64,000 nt of DNA from Flavobacteriales bacterium UBA6057 (GCA_002428995.1 DIYJ01000017.1:62001-126000); one strand, 5' to 3'. Positions 27,522 to 36,201 are shown, counted from the stretch's first letter. The notes: generated by a model from the letters alone, not told the origin. Numbers and translations are program-made.

Positions 27522-27997
27522 AAGTGATAAACGTGGCGGGCAGTACTCAAAACCTCCACATCCTCTATTTCCCTTTCCCCGGTCTGGAACAAAAAGCGCA
27601 GGCCGGGGATCATTTCCAGGAGATCGCTGCAACCTGGCAGGGCGCAATTTCAACGCATACGGTGCGAAACCATAAAGAAGCGCAGGCCGTGTTTATGCAT
27701 GGTTTCAACGGGGTTGTTTACCTGTTTGCACACAGCACCAGGACTCAAGGCGTTGCCTTGGAATCAGGGGAATACCTTTCAGCTGAATCGGCCTTGCATT
27801 CCCTCCCCAAGCACGCACATAAATGGCCACAACGGGTCATCTTAAATACCTGCCATGCGGAGGAAAATGGATGGGCGGAAGTGTTTCGATCACGAGCGGA
27901 AGGCGTTCAGTCTCCGGGGGAAGTGATCGCGCTGCGTGAGATGGCGCGATGGGGGAGGGCGATGTTGGATCTGAATGCTGAGGAAAAAGTGGAATAG
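27518..27997 (+). CDS. minimal CHAT/caspase-like protein (159 aa)
   Basis: Last gene of the operon, ATGA-coupled to the 648-aa gene. The order of predicted elements follows a caspase-type alpha/beta core: strand LHILYF, helix, strand ISTHTV, helix, strand GVVYLFAHS carrying His72, and strand RVILNTCHAE carrying Cys112. The spacing and setting of His after a hydrophobic strand and Cys after the next resemble the catalytic dyad of CHAT peptidases. CHAT domains are normally longer, so this may be a minimal or degenerate form, or a convergent pattern. CHAT proteases in other bacterial systems act as effectors triggered by a partner sensor; here the sensor could be the giant proteins. Activity is unproven. 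Confidence 0.6.
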   Translation: MKVINVAGSTQNLHILYFPFPGLEQKAQAGDHFQEIAATWQGAISTHTVRNHKEAQAVFMHGFNGVVYLFAHSTRTQGVALESGEYLSAESALHSLPKHAHKWPQRVILNTCHAEENGWAEVFRSRAEGVQSPGEVIALREMARWGRAMLDLNAEEKVE

Positions 27998-28151
27998 GGG
28001 GAGACCGTCTGATTTCTGACTTTGCTTCAACGATAGGTTTTGATGTCAGTTCGAGTGTTCCGGCCTTGGTCGGGATGTATCGAAAACGACATCGATGAAT
28101 GTTGTAGAGTGCTGGATTACTGCGTGATCCCGGAGTGAGGGAGGCTGCAAG

Positions 28152-28187
28152 CCAAATGATCCATTCGCTTCGCTCATTGGGTTTTTT
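28152..28187 (+). terminator. intrinsic terminator after the giant-gene operon
   Basis: CCAAATGA at 28152-28159 pairs with TCATTGGG at 28174-28181 (seven of eight), followed by six T at 28182-28187. It lies 155 bases after the CHAT-like gene. Confidence 0.55.
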
Positions 28188-28231
28188 CATTTGCGCTCTT
28201 CATTCAAACAGCGTTTGATTCGAGCACAAAT

Positions 28232-28260
28232 AAAAAATCCCCGTTGCTGTTGCAACGAGG
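28232..28260 (-). terminator. intrinsic terminator of tRNA-Ser
   Basis: On the minus strand CCTCGTTGC and GCAACGGGG form a stem around a short loop, followed by a T-rich run (A at 28232-28238 on the plus strand). It lies just beyond the tRNA 3' end. Confidence 0.7.
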
Positions 28261-28272
28261 ATCATTTGTCTT

Positions 28273-28362
<90 letters not shown>

Positions 28363-28395
28363 GATGGATTGTCTGATTTCATTCAGAACGGGCGG

Positions 28396-28403
28396 CAAAA
28401 GTA
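28396..28403 (-). promoter_or_regulatory. -7 element of tRNA-Ser
   Basis: TACTTTTG on the minus strand, 33 bases upstream of the mature tRNA, matches TAnnTTTG. It lies in the loop of a perfect 10-bp inverted repeat (28370-28379 with 28406-28415). No TTG at the proper -33 distance was seen. Confidence 0.45.
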
Positions 28404-28426
28404 AAAAATCAGACAAATATTGGTAC

Positions 28427-28858
28427 CTATTTCTTCTTTCTAATGAAGACTTTGTTTCCATTGAGTTCAATGTCCCAATCTTCCGAAGAGAAGATGCGCT
28501 TTGCATACCGCAGGTAGACCTTGGTGCGCTTGGTGGGACCCATACTGCTGCTTTCCGCACTCTCTGGTTCTCCGGCAAACTCGAAAGAGCGAATGTTAGC
28601 GTTGTTGGAGAAGAAATGGTGAATGATCGCTTCGATGGTTTTCATCACAGCGTAAAACTCACCTTTATTGGTGAGCACATATTCTTCTCCTCCAAACTCT
28701 TCGTTAAGGACTCCAAAGACGATGTTGGTAGAGAGAATATCGTTCTGCTTTCGCCCAAAGCGAACCTCATATTTCATGCCTGAGTCGGTGTTGAAATAGT
28801 AAATTCCTGAGGACGGAATCGCTGGTGCTATGAACTCGTAAACCTTGGGCAAAACCAA
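28427..28858 (-). CDS. conserved hypothetical protein (143 aa)
   Basis: A soluble alpha/beta protein without signal peptide. It reads as beta-rich at the N-terminus (GIYYFNTDSGMKYEVRFG), a central helical part (FYAVMKTIEAIIHHFFSNN), and a C-terminal part RTKVYLRYAKRIFSSEDW ending in a basic KVFIRKKK tail that could contact nucleic acid. I do not recognise a named family. The start is a TTG at 28858; no ATG exists before residue 28, so TTG initiation is likely but uncertain. It stands alone between tRNA-Ser and the divergent dnaJ-like gene. Confidence 0.65.
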   Translation of the reverse strand: MVLPKVYEFIAPAIPSSGIYYFNTDSGMKYEVRFGRKQNDILSTNIVFGVLNEEFGGEEYVLTNKGEFYAVMKTIEAIIHHFFSNNANIRSFEFAGEPESAESSSMGPTKRTKVYLRYAKRIFSSEDWDIELNGNKVFIRKKK

Positions 28859-28901
28859 ACGAACAAGGCAAGTTTAATCATTTATATTTGGCGGTTTCAG
28901 C

Positions 28902-29645
28902 ATGGCAGAAAAGTTCGGCAAATGGATAGGTGGAGCGCTCGGGTGGGCGTTTGGTGGACCGATAGGTGGACTTGTGGGTTTTTCGCTCGGTTTTTTGTGG
29001 GACAATGCGAGCCTGAAAACGGATTTCGAATTCTCTGGGAAGCAAGAGCAAGCCGCTGGAACTTCCCGTGAAGGGGACTTTGCAGTGAGTTTATTGGTTT
29101 TAGCTGCTGCCGTGATGAAGGCGGATCAGCGTATTTTGAAATCGGAGTTGGCCTATGTAAAAAGGTTCCTTCTGGAGCAGTTTGGGGAGCAAAAGGCTAT
29201 GGACTTACTGAGAGTTTTGAAGGACTTACTCGATAGAGATATCGCATTAGGGCCTGTCTGTCAACAGATCAATCGACACATGCCTCATGCGCAACGCCTC
29301 CAGTTGGTCCACTTTCTAATAGGAATTGCCCAGGCAGACGGACATATGGATCCTTCTGAGTGGAGGGTGATCAATACCATTGCTCATTACCTCAGAGTCA
29401 ACCCTAAGGATCTTGACTCGTTAAAGGCGATGTACCAACAAGATGAGGAAAGGTATTATCGCATTTTGGAGATAGATAAAAATGCTTCGGACGAAGAAGT
29501 GAAACGCGCATATCGAAAAATGGCTATGAAATACCATCCTGATCGCTTAGGAGATGTGGGAGAAGAGGTGCACAAGGCCGCAGAAGAAAAATTTCATCAG
29601 GTTCAAACGGCTTACGAAAACATAAAAAAAACAAGAGGACTATGA
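28902..29645 (+). CDS. TerB and J-domain co-chaperone, DjlA-like
   Basis: A 247-aa protein. The N-terminus is a Gly-rich hydrophobic segment (residues 7-35, GGALGWAFGGPIGGLVGFSLG) that may anchor it to the membrane as in DjlA. A TerB-like helical domain spans about 55-170. The C-terminal J domain (about 188-247) contains the HPD motif at residues 212-214 within MKYHPDRLG, needed to stimulate DnaK ATPase. It overlaps the FKBP gene by four bases (ATGA), suggesting a small folding-related operon. Confidence 0.85.
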   Translation: MAEKFGKWIGGALGWAFGGPIGGLVGFSLGFLWDNASLKTDFEFSGKQEQAAGTSREGDFAVSLLVLAAAVMKADQRILKSELAYVKRFLLEQFGEQKAMDLLRVLKDLLDRDIALGPVCQQINRHMPHAQRLQLVHFLIGIAQADGHMDPSEWRVINTIAHYLRVNPKDLDSLKAMYQQDEERYYRILEIDKNASDEEVKRAYRKMAMKYHPDRLGDVGEEVHKAAEEKFHQVQTAYENIKKTRGL

Positions 29646-30439
29646 ACACATCAATGAAGGTAGCCCTGGCTGCAGGAGCAATTTTGCTTAGCTCAGCTGG
29701 AATGGCTCAAAAGCAGGAAAAGAAAATTGTGAAATCTGAACCCGGAGTTTATCGGTTAACGGACCTGCCGGATGGCGAATCGCCCAGTGAAAAGGGAGCT
29801 CTAGCTGATCTGCGAGAGATTTACACACAAGCTTACGATACGAATGATACGGTCGATCTGGTGAGCTATGCTTATGGTCAGGGTTTGGCCACCAATCTTG
29901 TGCTGCAAGGTTTCTCTGAGCTGGATTTGGCCGCTTTAAACCTGGGTATCATTGACGTTCTCAGAAATCATGAACTGAGAATGACCGATGTTGAATCTCA
30001 ACAAATACTCAATAGCTACATTCAAAAACTTATGGAAGAAAAATCAGCCAGAGCCAAGGCGGCAGGAGAAGCATTCCTTGCTGAGAATGCCAAGAAAGAA
30101 GGAGTGATGACAACGGAATCCGGACTCCAATACAAAGTGCTAAAAGAAGGAACCGGATTGAAGCCAAATGCCACGAGCAAAGTAACAGTTCACTATCACG
30201 GTACCCTCACCGATGGAACAGTGTTTGACAGCTCAGTAGATAGAGGTCAACCAGCTTCTTTCGGGTTGAATCAGGTCATCAAAGGTTGGACTGAAGGGCT
30301 GCAACTTATGGCCACTGGATCAAAGTATACGTTCTACATTCCTGGAGACCTTGGATATGGTCCTCGCGGTGCTGGAGGTGGAAAGATTGGTCCAAACGAA
30401 GTATTGATCTTCGATGTTGAGCTGATTTCGATCGACTAG
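29642..30439 (+). CDS. FKBP-type peptidyl-prolyl isomerase, Mip/FkpA-like
   Basis: A 265-aa exported isomerase that speeds proline isomerisation during folding of periplasmic or outer-membrane proteins. A signal peptide covers about residues 1-22 (ending SAGMAQ). The helical FKBP_N dimerisation domain follows at about 45-155, then the FKBP catalytic domain at about 165-265 with VTVHYHGTLTDGTVFDSS, the QVIKGWTEGLQLM core and IPGDLGYGPRG. It is coupled to the J-domain gene by ATGA and followed by a strong terminator. Confidence 0.9.
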   Translation: MNTSMKVALAAGAILLSSAGMAQKQEKKIVKSEPGVYRLTDLPDGESPSEKGALADLREIYTQAYDTNDTVDLVSYAYGQGLATNLVLQGFSELDLAALNLGIIDVLRNHELRMTDVESQQILNSYIQKLMEEKSARAKAAGEAFLAENAKKEGVMTTESGLQYKVLKEGTGLKPNATSKVTVHYHGTLTDGTVFDSSVDRGQPASFGLNQVIKGWTEGLQLMATGSKYTFYIPGDLGYGPRGAGGGKIGPNEVLIFDVELISID

Positions 30440-30459
30440 AGCAAGAATAGATCACAAAC

Positions 30460-30495
30460 AAAAAAAGGCGCTGTAGATTTCTACAGCGCCTTTTT
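30460..30495. terminator. bidirectional terminator
   Basis: GGCGCTGTAG (30467-30476) and CTACAGCGCC (30481-30490) form a perfect 10-bp stem, with an A run before and a T run after. It serves the FKBP gene on the plus strand and the DUF2911 gene on the minus strand. Confidence 0.92.
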
Positions 30496-30517
30496 ACTTT
30501 TCAAGTAGGATGTACTC

Positions 30518-31387
30518 TTACTTGTTCTTCTTGTTTTTCCAATTGGATACTTCCTCCATCAGGTCATCTCCGTAGATGAACTCTTTTTCCTTTTCAGCAT
30601 ATTCCTTTTCTCCAAGCTTGTTCGCTTTTTCAGCCTGCTTGATGGCGCCATCATAGTCTTTCTTCTGCGCCAACAGATCGGCATAGATCCAATGAGAGTA
30701 CCAGTTTTCGTGCATCTCAATTGACTTCTCGATCCACTCAATTCCCTTGGCTGTAAGGTTGGCGTCTTTGGCAAAAGATGCAGATGTGCGGTAAACCTTC
30801 CATTGCTCTCCTTCCTTAGATTCAGCGAGGGCCTTTTCGATGTTCTTCACCACCTGCTCCATAGGATCAGACTCAATGCGCATCACTACTTGCTTGCCAG
30901 CCCATTCCAGCACTAGCTCTGCAGTGTTCATGTCCACATCTATAAATCTGAATTCCAGGCGTTCAGTCATTTCATCCAATTCTCTCACTTCCGCATCAAA
31001 TCTTGCAGCATCTTCATCTTCACTGTAGTTTCCTGTGCCCCACAGTTCAGTGTTCCGATTGAGGATGACTTCCCAACTGCCGCTTTCTTGCGGGATAGTG
31101 AAGAGAGAATAGCTTCCGGCTTCCAACATTTGATCATTGATAATGGCCGTTCCCGTGAGGGTAATGCTGGTAGCCTTGTTAGCTCCTGTTCTCCACATTT
31201 CATCATAGGGCACGAGCTTTCCCCATATTTCTCGATTTTTCACTCCAGGGCGAGAATAGTCGATGGTGATGTCAGTAAGTCCTACACGCTGTGTCACACA
31301 GGCTGCCGGACTTGGCTTAGGAAGCTCTTGTGCAACAACGGCCAACGCGAGGGTTAAAAATGATGCCAGGGTAGCGATTGTTTTCAT
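30518..31387 (-). CDS. DUF2911 exported protein with TPR-like C-terminus
   Basis: A 289-aa protein. A signal peptide (MKTIATLASFLTLALAVVAQ) begins at the ATG at 31387; the frame runs open further upstream to 31498 but without leader-like sequence. The DUF2911 domain (about residues 20-160) includes ITIDYSRPGVKNREIWG and MWRTGANKATSIT, typical for this Bacteroidota periplasmic family of unknown role. The C-terminal ~100 residues are helical repeats (GIEWIEKSIEMHENWYSHW, DYDGAIKQAEKANKLGE) of TPR type. It is a single gene bounded by terminators. Confidence 0.83.
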   Translation of the reverse strand: MKTIATLASFLTLALAVVAQELPKPSPAACVTQRVGLTDITIDYSRPGVKNREIWGKLVPYDEMWRTGANKATSITLTGTAIINDQMLEAGSYSLFTIPQESGSWEVILNRNTELWGTGNYSEDEDAARFDAEVRELDEMTERLEFRFIDVDMNTAELVLEWAGKQVVMRIESDPMEQVVKNIEKALAESKEGEQWKVYRTSASFAKDANLTAKGIEWIEKSIEMHENWYSHWIYADLLAQKKDYDGAIKQAEKANKLGEKEYAEKEKEFIYGDDLMEEVSNWKNKKNK

Positions 31388-31482
31388 GCTGTTCTCAGTT
31401 TTGATTTGATGCAAAACAAAAACAATAGCTTGAAGTTTGGCGTTTCCGGCAACATCTCTTACGATTCTCAAATGGTACCCAA

Positions 31483-31510
31483 CAAAAAAGGCCGTCAATT
31501 ATTGACGGCC
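31483..31510 (-). terminator. terminator of the serine palmitoyltransferase gene
   Basis: GGCCGTCAA (31490-31498) and TTGACGGCC (31502-31510) form a perfect 9-bp stem; the A run at 31484-31489 is the T tract on the minus strand. It lies 24 bases after the stop of the minus-strand gene. Confidence 0.9.
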
Positions 31511-31533
31511 TTTCGATTCATTTATGAGTTATA

Positions 31534-32778
31534 TCAGGCATACACAATGCGATCCTTGGCATAGTGTCCATCCTTCAATTTCTGTTGCACCTTATTAAAG
31601 ATTTCAATCGTATAATTCACATCTTCTTCTGTGTGAACGGCCGTTGGTATGAGACGGAGCATGATGGTGTCTTTAGGAACAACCGGGTAGATCACCATAG
31701 AACAGAAGATACCGTGGTTTTCGCGCAGATCAAGGATGACGTTTGCTGCTTCGAATGGGCCTCCGTTGAAGAATACAGGTGTTACGGGCGAATTGGTTCG
31801 ACCGAGGTTAAACCCGTTCTCACGTAGTTTGCTTTGTAGCAGGTTTACGATCTTCCAAAGATTCTCTTTATGCTCAGGCTGCGTGCGCATCATTTCCAAG
31901 CGCTTGATGGCACCCAGCACGAGTGGCATTGGTAATGACTTGGCAAAAATCTGCGAACGTGTGTTGTATCGCATGTACTCTATGATCTTCTCTTCGGAAG
32001 AGATGAAAGCACCGATAGAGGCGAAAGACTTTGCGAAGGTGCCGAAGTAAACATCAATACCGTCCATGCAACCCTGGTGTTCACCCGTTCCTGCTCCGGT
32101 AGCGCCCATGGTTCCAATACCGTGAGCATCATCTACAAACAGACGGAAATCATACTGGCCCTTGAGGTCTACGATTTCTTTGAGCTTACCCTGATCGCCA
32201 GCCATTCCAAAAACGCCTTCAGTGATCACGAGGATGCCTCCGTTGGTTCCTTCTACCAGCTTGGTAGCTCTTTCCAACTGCACCTTCAGGCTTTCAATAT
32301 CGTTGTGCTGATAGACAAAGCGCTTACCTACATGCATGCGCATGCCATCCATGATACAAGCGTGAGCTTCGCTGTCGTAAACGATCACATCGCTGCGATC
32401 CGTTAAAGCATCTACAGCAGATGCCATGCCCTGGTAACCGTAGTTCAGGAGAATGGTGTCTTCTTTCTTTACATATGCGGAGAGATCGGCTTCCAACTGC
32501 TCATGATAGTTGGAGTTACCAGACATCATGCGGGCACCCATTGGATATCCCATGCCGTATTCAGCAGCAGCTTTCGCATCTACCTCTCGTATTTCAGGAT
32601 GATTGGCAAGGCCTAAATAGTTGTTCAAACTCCAAACCAGCACGTCTTTTCCTCTAAACTGCATCCGGTTGGATAATTCTCCTTCCAGCTTTGGGAAGAA
32701 AAAGTAACCATGACCGACATTGCTATACTGACCTAGAGGCCCTTTATTCTCTCGAATTTTATCGAAGATATCTTTCAT
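31534..32778 (-). CDS. spt: serine palmitoyltransferase (alpha-oxoamine synthase)
   Basis: A 414-aa PLP enzyme that joins serine and a fatty acyl-CoA to give 3-ketosphinganine, the first step of sphingolipid synthesis found in many Bacteroidota. The PLP lysine is Lys250 in TFAKSFASIGA; FVDDAHGIGTMG carries the cofactor-binding Asp and His, and YDSEAHACIMDG the stacking His region. The ATG at 32778 (MKDIFDKI) is preferred over an upstream extension to 32820 that lacks family similarity. Related enzymes (KBL, BioF) share the fold, but the N-terminus and the Bacteroidota setting favour Spt. Confidence 0.82.
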   Translation of the reverse strand: MKDIFDKIRENKGPLGQYSNVGHGYFFFPKLEGELSNRMQFRGKDVLVWSLNNYLGLANHPEIREVDAKAAAEYGMGYPMGARMMSGNSNYHEQLEADLSAYVKKEDTILLNYGYQGMASAVDALTDRSDVIVYDSEAHACIMDGMRMHVGKRFVYQHNDIESLKVQLERATKLVEGTNGGILVITEGVFGMAGDQGKLKEIVDLKGQYDFRLFVDDAHGIGTMGATGAGTGEHQGCMDGIDVYFGTFAKSFASIGAFISSEEKIIEYMRYNTRSQIFAKSLPMPLVLGAIKRLEMMRTQPEHKENLWKIVNLLQSKLRENGFNLGRTNSPVTPVFFNGGPFEAANVILDLRENHGIFCSMVIYPVVPKDTIMLRLIPTAVHTEEDVNYTIEIFNKVQQKLKDGHYAKDRIVYA

Positions 32779-32911
32779 TGTTTCGAATTTGCTCGCACAT
32801 TCAAGTTGCAAAACTAGCAATATGACTTTTTTTCCTTCGTTTCAGCCACTTACTTACTGTTGCACTTATTAACACACGAGATTCCAGGAAGATTTATTTT
32901 TGCACGCTTAT

Positions 32912-33715
32912 ATGAAACACCAAATCGTCTTTTTGTTTGTAACCGTTCTCGTTACACTCGCTTCTTGTGGTGAATACCGCAAGGTGCTTCGAAGCGATGA
33001 CATGCAATATAAGTACGATAAGGCCCTTGAACTATACAAGGCGGAAAAATTCGCCAAGGCCTATCCACTTTTTGAGGAGCTCTACATTGTTTACCGTGGT
33101 ACAAACAAGGGGGAGAGGATTGCATATTATCAGGCTTACTGCGATTACAACCTGAAAGATTATCTGTTAGCCGGGCACCGCTTTGGTCAGTTTTTCAAAA
33201 GTTACCCGAACAGCGAGTATGCCGAAGAGTGTCAATTCATGTCCGCTTACTGTGACTATAGAGTCTCACCAGTTTATAGTTTGGATCAGGCAGAAACGTT
33301 TAGAGCGATTCGGGCTTTTCAGCTTTTTGCGATCGACTATCCTGAAAGTTCTCTGATCGATAGTTGCAACACGTTGCTGGATGAGCTTCGATACAAGATC
33401 GAGAAAAAGGATTACGAGAAAGCCAGGCTCTACTACAGGATGGAGAACTACAAGGCTGCTACCGTAGCTCTTAAGGAGTTTTTGGAAGTATATCCCAACA
33501 GTCGCTACAAGGAGGAAAGCCTGTTTATGGCCTTTGATGCAGGCTATGAATTGGCGAAAAACAGCATCGACTCTAAAAAGCTCGAGAGGGTAGAGGCGGC
33601 TAAGAAAGCTTATATTACCTTTGCAGACCGTTTTCCAAAAAGCGAGTGGCTTCGGGAAGCGGAATCAAAGTATGAGGACCTGCTTGAATTGGGCCTCGAA
33701 CAAAGGAACATTTAG
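32912..33715 (+). CDS. bamD: outer membrane assembly lipoprotein BamD
   Basis: A 267-aa lipoprotein of the BAM complex, which inserts beta-barrel proteins into the outer membrane. A signal peptide with lipobox LASC places the lipidated Cys at residue 19. Five TPR-like repeats follow, with typical phrases such as KAYPLFEELYIVYRG, FFKSYPNSEYAEEC, FAIDYPESSLID and EVYPNSRYKEESLFM. The ATG at 32912 is chosen because it begins the leader directly. It leads the cluster bamD-rpoZ-coaBC-DUF4835. Confidence 0.92.
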   Translation: MKHQIVFLFVTVLVTLASCGEYRKVLRSDDMQYKYDKALELYKAEKFAKAYPLFEELYIVYRGTNKGERIAYYQAYCDYNLKDYLLAGHRFGQFFKSYPNSEYAEECQFMSAYCDYRVSPVYSLDQAETFRAIRAFQLFAIDYPESSLIDSCNTLLDELRYKIEKKDYEKARLYYRMENYKAATVALKEFLEVYPNSRYKEESLFMAFDAGYELAKNSIDSKKLERVEAAKKAYITFADRFPKSEWLREAESKYEDLLELGLEQRNI

Positions 33716-33726
33716 AAAGGATCGAG

Positions 33727-34083
33727 ATGGACTTATTGAAGGAATATCAGAAAATGGAATCTCCCAATACCACAGTAACACGTGATCTTGACAAGATTGA
33801 GGAGAAGAGTGGAAACATCTACGAAGCCATTTCTATCATTGGAAAGCGCTCAAACCAAATCAGCACAAACCTGAAGCAAGAGCTCGATTCTAAGTTGCAG
33901 GAGTTCGCTTCTGTGACGGACAGCTTGGAGGAGATTTTCGAAAACCGTGAGCAGATCGAGATCTCAAAAATGTATGAGCGCATGCCAAAGCCAAGTATTC
34001 TGGCAATGGAGGAATTCCTCGCTGATAAAGTTTATTTCCGCAGACCGGAGGTCGAAAAGGCTCCCGAGTCTGGAAATGAATAG
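33727..34083 (+). CDS. rpoZ: RNA polymerase omega subunit (Rpb6 family)
   Basis: A 118-aa small RNA polymerase subunit. The omega core is the segment KSGNIYEAISIIGKRSNQIS at residues 28-47 followed by a helical LEEIFENREQIEISKMYERMPKPSI. The Bacteroidota form is longer than the E. coli one. It lies 12 bases after bamD and 12 before coaBC, the standard order in the phylum. Confidence 0.85.
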   Translation: MDLLKEYQKMESPNTTVTRDLDKIEEKSGNIYEAISIIGKRSNQISTNLKQELDSKLQEFASVTDSLEEIFENREQIEISKMYERMPKPSILAMEEFLADKVYFRRPEVEKAPESGNE

Positions 34084-34094
34084 ACTCCTGTTTC

Positions 34095-35303
34095 ATGTTG
34101 GATGGTAAGAACATACTGCTGGGAATCACCGGTGGTATTGCTGCCTATAAATCCATTTTTCTTACCCGCGAACTTGCCAAGCTTGGGGCTGACGTCAAAG
34201 TCATTATTACCCCCGATGCCGAGCAGTTTGTGACTCCTGTTACCCTTGCAACGCTTTCGGGCAATCCGGTCTTGAGTTCCTTCGTTCCTGAAGGAGCCGG
34301 AGGACTCTGGAACAATCATGTTGAGCTTGGCAAGTGGGCTGACCTGATGGTCATTGCACCACTGACGGCCAACACGCTCAGTAAATTAGCCTCGGGTCAA
34401 AGCAACAACTTATTGGTAGCCACCTATCTCAGCGCTACCTGTCCTGTGATGGTTGCCCCGGCCATGGATCTTGACATGTACGCCCATCCTACCACCCACG
34501 AAAACCTGGACAAGCTGCGGCATCACGGGGTTGAAGTCTTAGAGGCCGCGGAAGGATCACTCGCCAGCGGACTCTCTGGAAAAGGGAGGATGCAGGAACC
34601 GGAAGAGATCATTGAAGCGATTCGTCATCACCTTGCTCCAACAGAGCAGCTGAAAGATAAGCGCGTGCTCATCACTGCCGGGCCTACGCACGAGCCTCTC
34701 GATCCGGTTCGGTTCATTGGTAATCGTTCTTCGGGTAAGATGGGGTTTGCCATTGCCAAACAAGCCTTGAGGCTTGGAGCAGAGGTGACATTGGTCGCTG
34801 GGCCCGTAAATGCTGAATTGGATCATCCCAGATTGAATAGGATGGATGTGAAGACGGCTGAAGAAATGATGGCTGCGGTGGCTCATTGCTATGGCGAGCA
34901 GGACATTCTCGTATTCGCAGCTGCAGTGGCTGATTATCGACCGAAAGACGTTTCGAATCAAAAGATCAAGAAAACTCCCGGTGATGCTCCTGTGATTGAA
35001 CTCGTTCAAAATCCTGACATCCTGAAGTTTGTAGGACAACACAAGAAGCCTGACCAATTCCTTGTTGGGTTTGCGCTGGAGACGGATCAGGAAGTGCAAA
35101 ATGCACGCAAGAAACTGGATAATAAAAACCTCGATATGATCGTTCTGAACTCTTTGAACGATGCCGGTGCGGGTTTTGAATTCGATACAAACAAGGTTAC
35201 TTTCATAACCTCAAAAGATGTGGTGGAAATACCACTTAAATCCAAAGACGAAGTTGCCGTTGATATCTTCCGCCAAATTCTCAAGTTACATGCTGAAAGC
35301 TAA
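34095..35303 (+). CDS. coaBC: CoaBC, phosphopantothenoylcysteine synthase/decarboxylase
   Basis: A 402-aa bifunctional enzyme of coenzyme A synthesis. The N-terminal CoaC flavoprotein domain (residues 1-~185) has GGIAAYKS, the HNHVELGKWAD-type region (as NNHVELGKWAD) and the PAMDLDMYAHP motif with catalytic residues. The CoaB half (about 190-402) has ITAGPTHEPLDPVRFIGNRSSGKMG and AAVADYRP, then a KIKK-type lysine motif. Length and domain order are normal. It overlaps the next gene by 14 bases. Confidence 0.95.
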   Translation: MLDGKNILLGITGGIAAYKSIFLTRELAKLGADVKVIITPDAEQFVTPVTLATLSGNPVLSSFVPEGAGGLWNNHVELGKWADLMVIAPLTANTLSKLASGQSNNLLVATYLSATCPVMVAPAMDLDMYAHPTTHENLDKLRHHGVEVLEAAEGSLASGLSGKGRMQEPEEIIEAIRHHLAPTEQLKDKRVLITAGPTHEPLDPVRFIGNRSSGKMGFAIAKQALRLGAEVTLVAGPVNAELDHPRLNRMDVKTAEEMMAAVAHCYGEQDILVFAAAVADYRPKDVSNQKIKKTPGDAPVIELVQNPDILKFVGQHKKPDQFLVGFALETDQEVQNARKKLDNKNLDMIVLNSLNDAGAGFEFDTNKVTFITSKDVVEIPLKSKDEVAVDIFRQILKLHAES

Positions 35304-36201
35304 GATGCTCGCACTTGGCCTTGTCCTGTCGATGGGGTTTTCCAAAGCGCAGGAGTTGAACTGTTCCGTGCAGATCAACAGTCAACAAATCCAGGGTAGT
35401 GAGCGAACCATTTATGATGCGATGCAGCGTTCGGTCTATGAATTCATCAATACTCGCAGATGGACCAACGATAAGTATGCACCACACGAGCGCATTGAGT
35501 GCAGCATGCTGATCACGATTGATGCTCAGCCTGCGGTGGATCAGTTTAATACTACGTTTCAGATCTCTTCTAACCGACCCGTTTATGGGAGTACTTACAA
35601 ATCGACCCTGTTTCGCTACCAGGATGCGAATGTGAACTTCCAGTATCTTCAGTTTGATGTGTTGAACTATTCGGATAACGCCTATTTATCAAACCTTACT
35701 TCCGTCATCGCTTACTACGTCTACGTTATTCTTGCTTACGACTACGATAGCTATTCTCCTATGGGAGGCACGGAGTATTGGCAGAAGGCGCTTCAGGTAG
35801 TCAATAACGCACAGAGTTCAGGTGATGCCGGGTGGCAATCAGGTTCAAGCCGACAAAACCGTTACTGGTTTGTGCAGTACAACCTTGATCCTCGCTATGA
35901 AGGGATCAGGAAAGCGATTTATACCTATCACCGCAAAGGCTTCGACCAAATGGCTGATAACGTGATGAAGGGAAGAGAAGGTATGTTGGATGCACTTGAG
36001 CAGGTTCAACAAAGCCACCAAAATGAGCCTAACTCCTTTATTCAACGACTGTTTTTCACGGCTAAGCACGAGGAGCTCATCAATGTTTTCAAGGGTGGGG
36101 AGCCAAACGAAAAAACGCTGGCTGTTCAGCTGTTGCAGGAAATTGACCCGGCCAATATTTCAAAATACGACCGGATCAAACAGGGCGGGGGAGGTCGCTA
36201 A
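35290..36201 (+). CDS. DUF4835 exported protein
   Basis: A 303-aa protein with signal peptide (MLKAKMLALGLVLSMGFSKA). The body begins ELNCSVQINSQQIQGSERTIYD and includes VYEFINTRRWTNDKY and LAYDYDSYSPMGG, all typical of the DUF4835 family that follows coaBC in Bacteroidota. The role is unknown; a link to outer membrane assembly is often assumed because of the bamD neighbourhood. The start inside coaBC is chosen for its leader. The stop codon overlaps that of the convergent gene by four bases. The recN gene that commonly follows is absent here. Confidence 0.85.
   Translation: MLKAKMLALGLVLSMGFSKAQELNCSVQINSQQIQGSERTIYDAMQRSVYEFINTRRWTNDKYAPHERIECSMLITIDAQPAVDQFNTTFQISSNRPVYGSTYKSTLFRYQDANVNFQYLQFDVLNYSDNAYLSNLTSVIAYYVYVILAYDYDSYSPMGGTEYWQKALQVVNNAQSSGDAGWQSGSSRQNRYWFVQYNLDPRYEGIRKAIYTYHRKGFDQMADNVMKGREGMLDALEQVQQSHQNEPNSFIQRLFFTAKHEELINVFKGGEPNEKTLAVQLLQEIDPANISKYDRIKQGGGGR

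Noticed and set aside
7603..27997. Extracellular contractile injection system
   Set aside because: No sheath, tube, baseplate, spike or AAA ATPase genes are present; only the PG-binding-like module recalls such systems.
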